Positions 53,342 through 63,467 of a DNA stretch of 64,000 nucleotides are shown in pieces; position 1 is the first letter of the stretch, and each line of letters opens with the position of its first letter. Made by a program: the position numbers and the translations under genes. Below the pieces are notes generated by a model that was not told where the DNA came from, did not search any database, and saw nothing but the letters and a program-made list of their open reading frames with translations. The DNA lies in NCBI GenBank assembly GCA_008011715.2, contig CP136508.1, positions 1,426,001-1,490,000 on the forward strand, in the 5' to 3' direction. The DNA is from [Empedobacter] haloabium (GTDB taxonomy: Bacteria > Pseudomonadota > Gammaproteobacteria > Burkholderiales > Burkholderiaceae_D).

Positions 53342-54292
53342 ATGGCTATCCAATGGTTCCCGGGGCATATGAACGCCGCCAAGAAAAAGGCGGCGGAACA
53401 GATGGCGGACGTCGACGTCGTCATCGAGGTGGTCGATGCCCGCCTGCCGGCCGCCAGCTGCAATCCGCTGGTGGAGGAGCTGCGCAAGTTCCGCTCCAAG
53501 CCCTGCCTGAAGATCCTCAACAAGATCGACCTGGCCGACCCGGACGCCACGGCGGCCTGGGTACGCCATTTCGAGCAGGACAGCAGCGTGACGGCCTACG
53601 CGATGACGACCAAGAAGCCGGCGGACGTGGCCAAGGTCATCGACAAGGCGCGCGCGCTGGCGCCGCACCGCGGCGTGCCGACCAAGCCGCTGCGCATGAT
53701 GATCATGGGGATTCCGAACGTCGGCAAGTCCACCTTGATGAACGCGCTGCTCAAGCGCCGCGTCGCGAAGGTGGGCGACGAGCCGGCCGTCACCAAGACG
53801 CAGCAGAAGATCTACCTGGACATGAACACCGCCATCATCGACACGCCCGGGCTGTTGTGGCCGAAGATCGAGATGCCCAGCGACGGGTTGGCGCTGGCGG
53901 CCAGCCACGCCATCGGCGCCAACGCCCTGATCGAGGAAGAGGTGGCGACGTGGCTGGCGGAAGAGCTGCTGCGCCGCTACCCGCAACTGCTGCAGGCGCG
54001 CTACGGCTTCAAGGACATCGCCAGCATGGACGGCATCGCCGTCGTCGAAGGCCTGGCGCAGAAGCGCGGCTACCGCATCCGCGGCGGCGACTGGGATTTC
54101 GAGAAGGCCTCGCACATGCTGCTGCAGGACTACCGCAGCGGCGCGCTGGGCCGCATCTCGCTGGAGACGCCGGAAACGCGCGCGGCCGCGCTGGCGGTGT
54201 TCCAGGAAGAGGAGCGCATCAAGGCCGAGAAGGCGGCAGCCAAGGCTGCCGAGAAGGAAGCGGAGCGGATGCGGGGCAAGCGCGGGACCTGA
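53342..54292 (+). CDS. rbgA: Ribosome biogenesis GTPase RbgA/YlqF
   Basis: A circularly permuted GTPase of 316 aa: G4 (ILNKIDLAD) comes before G1 (MGIPNVGKSTLMNALL) and G3 (DTPGLLWPK). The N terminus IQWFPGHMNAAKKKAAEQMA is the RbgA/YlqF signature, and the C-terminal ANTAR-like helical domain ends in a Lys/Glu/Ala-rich tail. It functions in late 50S subunit assembly. Confidence 0.92.
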   Translation: MAIQWFPGHMNAAKKKAAEQMADVDVVIEVVDARLPAASCNPLVEELRKFRSKPCLKILNKIDLADPDATAAWVRHFEQDSSVTAYAMTTKKPADVAKVIDKARALAPHRGVPTKPLRMMIMGIPNVGKSTLMNALLKRRVAKVGDEPAVTKTQQKIYLDMNTAIIDTPGLLWPKIEMPSDGLALAASHAIGANALIEEEVATWLAEELLRRYPQLLQARYGFKDIASMDGIAVVEGLAQKRGYRIRGGDWDFEKASHMLLQDYRSGALGRISLETPETRAAALAVFQEEERIKAEKAAAKAAEKEAERMRGKRGT

Positions 54293-54313
54293 GCCCGCGG
54301 CGGCCGATCCGCA

Positions 54314-54501
54314 GGGGTCTGTCCCCGGTAAGTGGTGGCCGACGCGCTTGCCGTTGACGTCACTAGGGGACTGACCCCGGTTTTAACCGCCGCTATCAAC
54401 CTGTTCTGTTCGCGCTCGAGCGATGCGATAAAAATCGGGGTCAGTCCCCTGACGAAGCCGGTGGCGAGCGCTGGGGCGACCACTTATCGGGGACAGACCC
54501 C
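54314..54501. repeat. 190-bp nested inverted repeat (REP-like cluster)
   Basis: The outer arms GGGGTCTGTCCCCGGTAAGT(GGT) (54314-54336) and ACCACTTATCGGGGACAGAC(CCC) (54479-54501) match with one mismatch. Inside, AGGGGACTGACCCCG-TTTT (from about 54364) pairs with AAAATCGGGGTCAGTCCCCT (54431-54450). The two hairpins are nested, forming a cruciform-capable block between rbgA and the convergent dioxygenase gene. Confidence 0.85.
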
Positions 54502-54536
54502 AGCTGATCATCCGCCAACACTTACCTCGGCAAACC

Positions 54537-55334
<798 letters not shown>

Positions 55335-55427
55335 GCAGTGCTCCGTTCAATCGGGATCAGCACCGACTATAGGACCGCGCGCCTGCGATCGCAACGGCCA
55401 AAATCTCGATACTGACGTTCGACTTTT

Positions 55428-56291
55428 TCAGCCCTTGTCACGTTCGCCCAGCGCCAGGCGCACCAGCGCGAACAGCCGGGCCGCGCGCATCCAGCCGATC
55501 ACCAGCGCGATCAGTTCCGTCAGCAACAGCGCGCCGAGGAACGGCGCCGGGCTGGCTGGCGTGAGCTGCAGGCGCGCCAGCGCCAGCAGTGCGGCCAGCA
55601 GCAATCCCACCAATGTCAGTGCGCCATAGGCGCCCAGCACCGCGCCGGTGCGCCGCGCCAGCAGGCCCAGGCCGCGCCACCAGCCCGCCACGGCGGACGG
55701 CCGTCGGCGATCGATGGCAAGGGCCGCGCGGCCGGCGTCGAGCGTCAGGTTCGCCAGCAGCACCAGCAAGGCCAGCGCCGCCGCGGCGGACCAGGTGGCC
55801 AGGCGTGCCTGCCCGGGCAAGATGACGTTGCGGCCATGTTCCTGCGCCAGGTCCAGCAGTGCCGTGCCGCCGGCCACCGCGGCGCCCAGCGGTACGATAC
55901 TCCAGCACAGCATGCGCGCCATGCGCGGGTATTCGGCCAGTGCGCCGGCCAGCAGCGGTTTCATCCGCGGCGGCTCGGGCGCGCGCGCCGCCGTGACGAC
56001 GGCGCCGGACAGCAGCGGGGACAACGCCAGCATCGCCAGCAGCGCGCCCAGCCCCGCCGTGCCCAGCGCCGCACTCTGGTGGCCCAGCACCGTGGCGAGA
56101 TCGCCCAGGGCGACCATGTCCAGCGCACGGGCCAGCGCGGGCGCCTGCGTCGAGTAGTCCAGCTGGCCCGCCAGCAGGCTGTAGACCGGCAGTGCCAGCA
56201 GCAAGGTGGGCAGCAGCACGCAGGCTGCCCACAGCGCCAACAGGCGCCACTGCAGCGCGGCGCGGGCCGGATGGAGGAGGGAAGTGGTCAT
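55428..56291 (-). CDS. Multi-pass membrane protein coupled to the M1 peptidase (287 aa)
   Basis: The ATG at 56291 overlaps the stop of the M1 peptidase gene by four bases (ATGA). Six or so hydrophobic segments (for example LALWAACVLLPTLLLALPVY and ALLVLLANLTLDAGRAA) and a cytoplasmic-looking loop near residue 90 give a polytopic membrane protein. No family is recognised. Translational coupling indicates a partner role for the peptidase. Confidence 0.65.
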   Translation of the reverse strand: MTTSLLHPARAALQWRLLALWAACVLLPTLLLALPVYSLLAGQLDYSTQAPALARALDMVALGDLATVLGHQSAALGTAGLGALLAMLALSPLLSGAVVTAARAPEPPRMKPLLAGALAEYPRMARMLCWSIVPLGAAVAGGTALLDLAQEHGRNVILPGQARLATWSAAAALALLVLLANLTLDAGRAALAIDRRRPSAVAGWWRGLGLLARRTGAVLGAYGALTLVGLLLAALLALARLQLTPASPAPFLGALLLTELIALVIGWMRAARLFALVRLALGERDKG

Positions 56292-58477
56292 AGCGTCGCC
56301 AGCAGGGCCAGGAGGGTTTGCACGATGGTGCCGAGGTCGAGGGTCCAGCGCCGCGTGGCGCTGGCGTCGGCCGCCAGGGTGCGGCCGTCGTCCAGCTTGT
56401 TCGCATCCAGCAGGTGCTTGCGCTCGGGGTCCAGCTGGGCCGATACGGCCCGCACCGGCTTGACCCATTCGAAGCGCCGCCAGCGTTCCTGGCCCTGCCA
56501 TTGCACGGTCTCGCGGCTGCCGTCGGCAAACGTGACCACCAGCGTCTGCGGCACGGCCGCGCCGCGCCGGCGCAGCACCACCGCGGTACGCCAGGGGAAC
56601 GGCCCGGTGCCGGGCCTGGCGTCCGGGTGCTGATCCTGCCAGCGCCGGCGCGCCGCCTCGGCCTGCTCCTCGGCGGCCTCGTCGGTCACGTTGACGTTGG
56701 CGCCGGCGTAGCCCGGCTGCGGCAATACCTCGTCGCTGGAGAAGTCCGCGATGCGATCATCGACCGGCTGCGCCGCGTACACCTGCTGCTCGAATACGGT
56801 GTTCACCAGAGCGGCCTGGCCGCTGACTTCCGCCAGGGTTGCCTGCAGGTCGGCGATGCTGGGGTGGCGGAACTTCCAGCGCTGGTAGTAGGTGCGCATG
56901 GCGCGCTCCATCACGTCCTTGCCCAGTTGCGCCTCCAGGTCGCGCATCATGACGGCCGTGCGCGCGTAGACGGGACCGACGCCTTCCAGCCGCAGCCAGG
57001 CGTTCTCGCCCAGCGGATCGGCCGGCTCGGCCAGCGCCAGGCTGGCGCGCTCGCCGTCGAACACGTCGAAGGCGGGGGCGAAGCCGAGCCGGCGCAGCAG
57101 CGACGTGGTCGCATGCAGTTTCTGGCCGCGCTCGCGCAGCATGCGCTGGTTCCAGAATTCGTTCAGGCCCTCGTCCAGCATCGGTTCCTCGAACTCGTTG
57201 CTGGCCAGGATGCCCTGGAAGTAGCCGTGGCCGAACTCGTGGATCGTGACGAAATCCAGCGCCATGCCGCCCAGCGTGTCGCGGGCCGGGTCGGACACGC
57301 TGTCGGCCGTGAAGAACGTGGGGTATTCCATGCCGCTGGCCTCGCGCCCGTTGTAGGGCGGGATCACGGCCGTCACGGTGCGGTAAGGGTAGGGCCCGAG
57401 CGTGCGAGTGAAGTAGTCGAGCGAGTCCAGCGCGGCCTGCAGCACCGGCTGCGCGTTGGAACGGTACTCGGGCGGGAACAGCACCGTGACCTCGACCGGA
57501 TGCGGGCCGCCACGCCAGGTCGCGCGCAGCGGCGGCGCCGTGCGGCTGTCGGCGGTCCAGGCGAAATCGTGCACGTCGCCCTGCACGTAGTGGTGCGTGA
57601 CCAGGCCGCCCCGCTCGACCGGCTGGCCCTGCAACTGGCCGGTCGCACCGACCGTATAACCCTTGGGGACCGTCAGGCGCACGTCGTAGTGGCCGAAGTC
57701 GGCGTAGTACTCGGATTCGGCATGGTATTCGTGCACGTTCCAGCGCACCGCCGTTGCGCCCCGTTCGCCCGGCAGCTCCAGCACGCCGATCTTGGGAAAC
57801 CACTGCGCCACCAGGTGGAAGGTGTCGAAGTAGCCGGTGCGCACCGTCACGCGCGGCAACTGGTCGAAGAACGCAATGTCGAGTGTCGTGCTGGCGCCCG
57901 GCGCCACCGGCTCCGGCAGGTCGAAGCGCACGACGGTGCGGTCGGTGGCGGGGCCGCCGTCCGGCTGGACGTAGCGCCATGGCACCGCGCGGCCGCCCTG
58001 GCGTACCGCACGCAGTTCCGTATAGCCGTATTTTTCCGGGCCCGCGTCCAGGCCGGAGCGGAACGACTCGCCGCCGTTGCGCTCCTCCGTATAGAACGTG
58101 CTGTTCTCGTTGCGGTGCGCGTTCAGGTACAGGTGCAGGTAGACACTCCTGACGGTCAGCGCGCTGCGATTGCGCCACGTGAGCTGCTGGCGCGCCTCGA
58201 TCGTGTGGCGCAGCGGGTCCAGCGTGGCATCGATGCGGTAACTGGCGACGCGGTCCGACAGCGTTGCTTCGGTGCCGGTGCGCGGACCGCCCCAGGCGCC
58301 GGGTGCGCTGGGCGTGCGTACGGCGGCGGCGTTGGCAGGGGCGAACGGGATATCGGGTGTGGCAGGCGTGGCGGGCGCCTTGGCCGCCGGCGCGTCCTGG
58401 GCCAGGACAACGGCCGCCGCCAGCGCTGCCAGCGCTGCCAGCGCGGCTGGAAAGAGGGTCGAGCGACGGGGCTGCAT
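56288..58477 (-). CDS. M1-family zinc metallopeptidase, secreted
   Basis: A signal peptide (MQPRRSTLFPAALAALAALA) precedes a 700-residue M1 aminopeptidase-like protein. Zinc site HEFGH (His413, Glu414, His417) with the third ligand Glu436 (LDEGLNEFW) fits HExxH-x18-E; ASGMEYPTFFT occupies the usual G-x-M-E-N/Y position. The C-terminal 150 residues are less conserved. Exported M1 enzymes of this kind degrade peptides in the periplasm or outside the cell. AGGAG precedes the ATG. Confidence 0.88.
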   Translation of the reverse strand: MQPRRSTLFPAALAALAALAAAVVLAQDAPAAKAPATPATPDIPFAPANAAAVRTPSAPGAWGGPRTGTEATLSDRVASYRIDATLDPLRHTIEARQQLTWRNRSALTVRSVYLHLYLNAHRNENSTFYTEERNGGESFRSGLDAGPEKYGYTELRAVRQGGRAVPWRYVQPDGGPATDRTVVRFDLPEPVAPGASTTLDIAFFDQLPRVTVRTGYFDTFHLVAQWFPKIGVLELPGERGATAVRWNVHEYHAESEYYADFGHYDVRLTVPKGYTVGATGQLQGQPVERGGLVTHHYVQGDVHDFAWTADSRTAPPLRATWRGGPHPVEVTVLFPPEYRSNAQPVLQAALDSLDYFTRTLGPYPYRTVTAVIPPYNGREASGMEYPTFFTADSVSDPARDTLGGMALDFVTIHEFGHGYFQGILASNEFEEPMLDEGLNEFWNQRMLRERGQKLHATTSLLRRLGFAPAFDVFDGERASLALAEPADPLGENAWLRLEGVGPVYARTAVMMRDLEAQLGKDVMERAMRTYYQRWKFRHPSIADLQATLAEVSGQAALVNTVFEQQVYAAQPVDDRIADFSSDEVLPQPGYAGANVNVTDEAAEEQAEAARRRWQDQHPDARPGTGPFPWRTAVVLRRRGAAVPQTLVVTFADGSRETVQWQGQERWRRFEWVKPVRAVSAQLDPERKHLLDANKLDDGRTLAADASATRRWTLDLGTIVQTLLALLATL

Positions 58478-58686
58478 ATTGCTCCTGTCGGGAGAGGGAT
58501 GCAGGAACTATAACGACTGCCGTGCAGGATTCGCAACACGTTTGTAGGCGCGACGCAGCGCCCCTGCGCTTAAAGCGGCCTTAATTTCGCGCCGGGGGTG
58601 AACCGGCGCCGCAAAAGATGGTAATCTCGCGGCGTTTACACCCGGGCCCCTGGCCCTGTTCACGCAACCAGACAAGAAGGAAGATC

Positions 58687-59334
58687 ATGCGTTTTCTGCG
58701 CCTCATGCTTGCCGCCACCGCACTGCTGGCCTTTACCGCCACGTCCCAGGCCGCCGAACCCGGCTACACGACGCTGGCCCAGCCTGTCCGCACCGACAGC
58801 GGCAAGAAGGTCGAAGTCATCGAGTTCTTCATGTATACCTGCCCGCATTGCCACGCGCTCGATCCGATGCTGACCGAATGGGTCAAGAAGCAGGGCGACA
58901 AGATCTCGTTCCGCCGCCTGCACTTCCCGGCCGGTGGCGAGAAGGATCCGCTGGCGCATGCCTACATCACGCTGGAAGCGATGGGCCAGGTCGAGCAGTT
59001 CCACTCGAAGATCTTCAACGCCATCCACGTGCAGCGTGACCGCATCTACCGCAGCGACGAGCAAATCACCGACTTCCTCGTCAAGAACGGCATCGACAAG
59101 ACCAAGTACCAGCAGGTCTTCAATTCCTTTGGCGTGCTGACCAAACTGAAGCGCCTGGGCCCGACGATCGGCGCCTACAAGATCGACACCGCGCCCACGC
59201 TGGTGGTGGACGGCCGCTACGTGACGTCACCAAGCCTGGCCGGCGCGCCGGGCATGCCGGAACTGCAGGCCGGCAAGCAGACGCTGGCCGTGCTGGACCA
59301 GCTGGTGGCCAAGGCCGCGGCGGAGAAAAAGTAA
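58687..59334 (+). CDS. dsbA: Thiol:disulfide interchange protein DsbA
   Basis: The 215-aa protein has a signal peptide (MRFLRLMLAATALLAFTATS, cleaved near QAA) and the DsbA active site CPHC at residues 52-55 in MYTCPHCHALDPML. The cis-proline region is TAPTLVVDGRYVTS. AAGGAAG precedes the ATG at 58687. It introduces disulfide bonds into periplasmic proteins and is reoxidised by DsbB. Confidence 0.94.
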   Translation: MRFLRLMLAATALLAFTATSQAAEPGYTTLAQPVRTDSGKKVEVIEFFMYTCPHCHALDPMLTEWVKKQGDKISFRRLHFPAGGEKDPLAHAYITLEAMGQVEQFHSKIFNAIHVQRDRIYRSDEQITDFLVKNGIDKTKYQQVFNSFGVLTKLKRLGPTIGAYKIDTAPTLVVDGRYVTSPSLAGAPGMPELQAGKQTLAVLDQLVAKAAAEKK

Positions 59335-59350
59335 GTCAGGAGGCAGTACC

Positions 59351-59662
59351 ATGAGCGACCGCGAAGAAGTGATCATGAAGGCGTACGATGCGCTGGAGCC
59401 GGACGAGAAGCGCCTGTTCAGCGTCAGCAACGTCAACCACCTGGCCTGGAGCCTCGTCGTCGTGCTGACGCTGGTGCTGGGCTGGTTCGCGGCGGCCCTG
59501 GTCAACGCGGAGAACCAGCGCCACGCGCTGCTGACCAGGCAGTGCCAGGACCGCGTGTTCAAGGAGGAGGTCGACAAGACCTGCCTCTTGAACGTGCGCT
59601 CGCGCGAGCACTGGTGGCAGCACCTGTCGTATGCGCTGGGGCATTTGTCGCCGGAGAAGTGA
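59351..59662 (+). CDS. Small membrane protein downstream of dsbA (103 aa)
   Basis: AGGAGG lies 8 bp before the ATG. One hydrophobic segment (LAWSLVVVLTLVLGWFAAAL, residues about 31-52) is preceded by a charged N terminus and followed by a soluble tail with two cysteines (RQCQD, KTCLL). It is 16 bp from dsbA, so co-expression is likely. No family is recognised. Confidence 0.65.
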   Translation: MSDREEVIMKAYDALEPDEKRLFSVSNVNHLAWSLVVVLTLVLGWFAAALVNAENQRHALLTRQCQDRVFKEEVDKTCLLNVRSREHWWQHLSYALGHLSPEK

Positions 59663-59741
59663 ACCCGAGTCGCTAATGCCGCAAAGTCAGGATGTAACGT
59701 GTTTGGCCGCCGGCGCATACTTCGATCCGCGACCAAAAACC

Positions 59742-59768
59742 GGGGTCAGACCCGCCGGGTCTGACCCC
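59742..59768. repeat. REP-like hairpin (GGGGTCAGACCC type)
   Basis: GGGGTCAGACCC-GCC-GGGTCTGACCCC, perfect 12-bp arms between the small membrane protein gene and the convergent GH3 gene. Confidence 0.85.
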
Positions 59769-59820
59769 AGCTCTACGCTTTTGGGTGAACTTAGCGGCAT
59801 TGGTGCCTGTCGCCGGCGTT

Positions 59821-62235
59821 CTAACTCACCATCAGCTGCGTGGACTTCAGCTGCGCGCTGCTCGGTCCCACGTGAATGGTGAAGCTGCCCGGCTCCACCA
59901 CCCGCTTCATCTCCATATTGTAGAACCACAGGTGTTCGGGCCGGATCTCGAACACCAGCGTGCGCCGCTCGCCCGGGTTCAAGGTCACGCGCTGGAAGCC
60001 CTTCAGCTCCAGCACGGGGCGGGTGGCGGACGAGATGTCGTCGCGGATGTACAGCTGCACCACCTCGTCGCCGCGCACCGGCCCCACGTTCGCCACGTCC
60101 ACTTCCACCTGGGTCGACTCGCCCGCCTTGATGCTGGCCTTCCTCAGCCGCGGTGCCGCGATGTCGAACTTCGTATAGCTCAGGCCAAAGCCGAACGGGT
60201 ATAGCGGCTTGGTACTGCCGTCGATGTAGCCGCGCCGCGCCGACGGCTTGTGGTTGTAGAAGATCGGCAGCTGGCCGACGTCGCGCGCAATCGACACGGG
60301 CAGCTTGCCGCCCGGGTTGGCGCGGCCGAACAGGATGTCCGCCGCCGCGTGCCCCGTCTCCTGGCCCAGGTACCAGCCCTCTACCAGCGCGTCGGCGCGT
60401 TCGGCCAGCAGGTTGACCGACAGCGGCCGGCCGTTCAGCAGGAACACGACGGTCGGCTTGCCCAGGGCGAAGATGGCGCGCGCCAGGTCGTTCTGCTGGC
60501 CCATCAGGTCCAGGCTGTCGCGGTCGCCCAGGTGGTTGTCGGCCCAGGCCTCGCGGCTGGTCTGCTCGTTGTCGCCCAGGACCATCACGATCGTGTCGGC
60601 ATTCCTCGCCGCCGCCACCGCCTGCTCGATCAGCTGGGCGTTGACGTCGGCCGGCGTGAAGCGGATCTCGTCCTTGCCCCAGATGCGTTCCTCCGTGATG
60701 CGCACGCCCTCGCGGTAGTCGAAGGCGAAGCCCTGGGCCTTGGCTTCCGCCTGCAAGGCCTCATGGATCGATACCACGTGGCGCGGCACGTCGGAGTAGC
60801 CACCGATCGGCGTATCCTTCGCATGGGTGCCCAGCAGCAGCAGGCGCCCGACCTTCTTGCCGTCCAGCGGCAGCAGGCCCTTGTCGTTCTTCAGCAGCAC
60901 GACCGAGCGCACGGCCGCCTCGCGCGCCAGCGCCACCGCATCCGGCGTGGCCGTCAGCCGGTCGGCCGCCTGCGCGTCCACGTAGGGCTGCTCGAACAGG
61001 CCGGCGTTGAACTTCAGCGTCAGGATGCGGCGCACGATGGCATCGATCTCGCTCACCTTGACCTGCTTGTCGCGCACCAGTTGCGCCAGCGCGCGGTAGC
61101 CGTGGCCGTCCGGCGTCTCGATGTCCACGCCGGCCTTGATGGCATACAGCGCGGCGTCGCGCGGCGTATCGGCCAGCCGGTGGCGCGTGACCAGTTCCTT
61201 GATGCCGAAATAGTCCGACACCATCACGCCCTGGAAGCCCCATTCCTCGCGGCAGACCTTGTGCAGCAGCCAGCGGTTGGCGTGCGAGGGCACGCCGCCG
61301 ATCTCGTTATACGAGGGCATGATGGCGGCCACCGGCGTCTCGCGCACCAGCTTCTCGAATGGCGGGAAGAACTCCTCGCGCAGCGTGCGTTCCGACACCT
61401 CGGCCGGGCCGATATTGGTGCCCGATTCCGGCTGGCCGTGGCCCGTCATGTGCTTCAGCGTGGCGAGTACCTTGTCCTTGGCCAGCTTGCGCTCGGTGCC
61501 CGAGAAGCCCAGCACGGCTGCCTTGCCCATCTCGCCGCACAGGAACGGGTCCTCGCCGTAGGTTTCCTCGATACGGCCCCAGCGCGGTTCGCGCGCCACG
61601 TCCACCACGGGCGCCAGCGCGAAGTTGGCGCCACGCGCGCGCATCTCGCGCGCGGCCACCGCGAACACCTTCTGCGCCAGTGAGGGATCGAAGGTGGAAG
61701 CCAGTGCGATCGCCTGCGGGAACGAGGTGGCGTCCTTCGCCACGTAGCCGTGCAGCGCTTCCTCGTGCAGGAACAGCGGGATGCCCAGGCGGGTCTGCTC
61801 GACGGCCCAGCGCTGCACCGCGTTGATATACGTCGCCGTCTCCAGGGCATTGCGGTTGGGCCGGGCGCCGCTGTCGCCGGCACCGCCTGCGCCGGTGCCT
61901 GCGGCATTGTCCGCGCTGGCCTGGCCCTGGCGGTCCGATGGCCGCGCCAGCATGCCCAGGCCGTGTGGGTAGAGCTGCGACGCCTTGGCCGGTGCGAAGT
62001 CGCCGTTGGCTTCCTCGATCAGGTTCTTCTCCTGCCACACGCAGTCCATCTGGGCGATCTTCTCCTCCAGGGTCATGCGTTTGAGCAGGTCGTCGACGCG
62101 GCGCGCTACCGGCGCATTGGGATTCTTGTACAGCGGCGTCGTGGCGGCCAGCGCCAGGGTGGGCGCCGCGGCCAGGGCGGCCAGGCTCGATGCAGAGGCC
62201 AGGAACTGGCGGCGTGGGGGGATATGCTTGGTCAT
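59821..62235 (-). CDS. Glycoside hydrolase family 3 beta-glycosidase (BglX-like)
   Basis: A twin-arginine-like signal (PPRRQFLASASSLAALAAAP) precedes an 804-aa GH3 protein. The nucleophile Asp lies in GVMVSDYFGIKELVTRH, and the two-domain layout with a C-terminal fibronectin-III-like domain (VDVANVGPVRGDEVVQLYIR) is complete. Family members release terminal glucose or xylose from beta-linked oligosaccharides. Its neighbours xylH and xylG suggest a beta-xylosidase role, but the sequence alone does not distinguish. GGAG lies five bases before the ATG. Confidence 0.92.
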   Translation of the reverse strand: MTKHIPPRRQFLASASSLAALAAAPTLALAATTPLYKNPNAPVARRVDDLLKRMTLEEKIAQMDCVWQEKNLIEEANGDFAPAKASQLYPHGLGMLARPSDRQGQASADNAAGTGAGGAGDSGARPNRNALETATYINAVQRWAVEQTRLGIPLFLHEEALHGYVAKDATSFPQAIALASTFDPSLAQKVFAVAAREMRARGANFALAPVVDVAREPRWGRIEETYGEDPFLCGEMGKAAVLGFSGTERKLAKDKVLATLKHMTGHGQPESGTNIGPAEVSERTLREEFFPPFEKLVRETPVAAIMPSYNEIGGVPSHANRWLLHKVCREEWGFQGVMVSDYFGIKELVTRHRLADTPRDAALYAIKAGVDIETPDGHGYRALAQLVRDKQVKVSEIDAIVRRILTLKFNAGLFEQPYVDAQAADRLTATPDAVALAREAAVRSVVLLKNDKGLLPLDGKKVGRLLLLGTHAKDTPIGGYSDVPRHVVSIHEALQAEAKAQGFAFDYREGVRITEERIWGKDEIRFTPADVNAQLIEQAVAAARNADTIVMVLGDNEQTSREAWADNHLGDRDSLDLMGQQNDLARAIFALGKPTVVFLLNGRPLSVNLLAERADALVEGWYLGQETGHAAADILFGRANPGGKLPVSIARDVGQLPIFYNHKPSARRGYIDGSTKPLYPFGFGLSYTKFDIAAPRLRKASIKAGESTQVEVDVANVGPVRGDEVVQLYIRDDISSATRPVLELKGFQRVTLNPGERRTLVFEIRPEHLWFYNMEMKRVVEPGSFTIHVGPSSAQLKSTQLMVS

Positions 62236-62274
62236 CGTGTCTCCGTCTGTTTTTTGTACTTGCCAAGGGCTGGC

Positions 62275-62295
62275 GTCGGACCCGGCGGGTCCGAC
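62275..62295. repeat. REP-like hairpin (GTCGGACCC type)
   Basis: GTCGGACCC-GGC-GGGTCCGAC between xylH and the GH3 gene; shorter arms (9 bp) than the other copies. Confidence 0.8.
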
Positions 62296-62311
62296 CTCGC
62301 GTACTCTGCTG

Positions 62312-63454
62312 CTAACGCTTGCCGGCGCGCGTCGCCACGTCCACCCATACCGCGAGGGTCAGGATGAAGCCCTTGACGATCATTTGCCAGTAGGTGTCCA
62401 CGTCCAGCATCGACATGCCGTTGTCGAGGCTGGCCATCACCAGCGCGCCGATCAGCGCGCCGTACACGGTGCCCGAGCCGCCCCGCATCGAGGTGCCGCC
62501 GATGAAGCAGGCGGCGATCGCATCGAGCTCGCCCGAGGTGCCGGCCGAGGGCGAGCCGGCCGCCAGCCGGGCCGTGTTGACGATGCCGGCCAGCGCGCAC
62601 ATCAGGCCCATGATCCCGAAGATCCACAGCTTGACGGCCTTCACGTTGATGCCGGACAGGCGGGTCGCCTCCATATTGCTGCCCACCGCATAGATGCGGC
62701 GGCCGAACACCGTCTGCGTCGTCATGTAGGTGAACACGGCCAGCAGCGCGAGCAGCAGCAACACCGGCAGCGGGATGCCCTCGTAGCTGTTCAGGGTCGT
62801 CACGAAGCCGGCCAGCACGGCGGCGATCAGCAGCAGGCGCAGGCCGTCGCGCCACAGCGGCGCCTGTGCCAGCTGGTGCCTGGCGCGGCTGATGCGCTGG
62901 CGCCACGTGAGGAACACTGCCACCCCGAACAGCAACACGCCCAGCAGCAGGCCCAGTTGCGGCGCCAGGTAGCCCTGACCCAGGTGCACCAGCTCGGGCG
63001 AGACGGGAGCGACGGTGATGCCGTCGGTCACGCCCAGCACGATGCCGCGGTAGGCCAGCATGCCGCCCAGGCCGACGATGAAGGAGGGAATGTGCAGGTA
63101 GGCCGTCAGGTAGCCGTTGAACAGGCCGATGAACAGGCCGATGGCCAGCACGGCCAGCAGGTTGACGGGCAGCGGCAGGCCGTGCGTGACGTCCAGCACC
63201 GCGGCGATCCCGCCCAGAAGGCCCAGCAGCGAGCCGACCGACAGGTCGATCTCGCCGGCGATGATGACGAGCGACATGCCGCAGGCGACGATGCCGGTGA
63301 TCGCCATCTGCCGCATCAGGTTCGACACATTACGTGGCGTGATGAAGCCGCCATCCGTGTGCCATGTGAAGAAGCCCCAGATCAGCGCGATGGCGATCAA
63401 GAGGGCCAGCATCTTGTACTGGGTGAACAGCTTTTTCAGTTGGTTGCTTTTCAT
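62312..63454 (-). CDS. xylH: Xylose-type ABC transporter permease
   Basis: The 380-aa protein has about ten membrane helices and the carbohydrate-uptake-2 permease signature (ISLxxx-type EIDLSVGSLLGLLGGIAAVL, later RIYAVGSNMEATRLSGIN). Length and pattern match XylH. The preceding gene on the strand is the ATPase XylG (partial). Together they import xylose; the GH3 glycosidase downstream could supply substrate. Confidence 0.88.
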   Translation of the reverse strand: MKSNQLKKLFTQYKMLALLIAIALIWGFFTWHTDGGFITPRNVSNLMRQMAITGIVACGMSLVIIAGEIDLSVGSLLGLLGGIAAVLDVTHGLPLPVNLLAVLAIGLFIGLFNGYLTAYLHIPSFIVGLGGMLAYRGIVLGVTDGITVAPVSPELVHLGQGYLAPQLGLLLGVLLFGVAVFLTWRQRISRARHQLAQAPLWRDGLRLLLIAAVLAGFVTTLNSYEGIPLPVLLLLALLAVFTYMTTQTVFGRRIYAVGSNMEATRLSGINVKAVKLWIFGIMGLMCALAGIVNTARLAAGSPSAGTSGELDAIAACFIGGTSMRGGSGTVYGALIGALVMASLDNGMSMLDVDTYWQMIVKGFILTLAVWVDVATRAGKR

Positions 63455-63467
63455 GGAGTCGTCGGGT

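Noticed and set aside
56318..58513. 731-codon plus-strand open frame opposite the M1 peptidase
   Set aside because: It mirrors the peptidase codons, has no ribosome-binding site and no recognisable domain.
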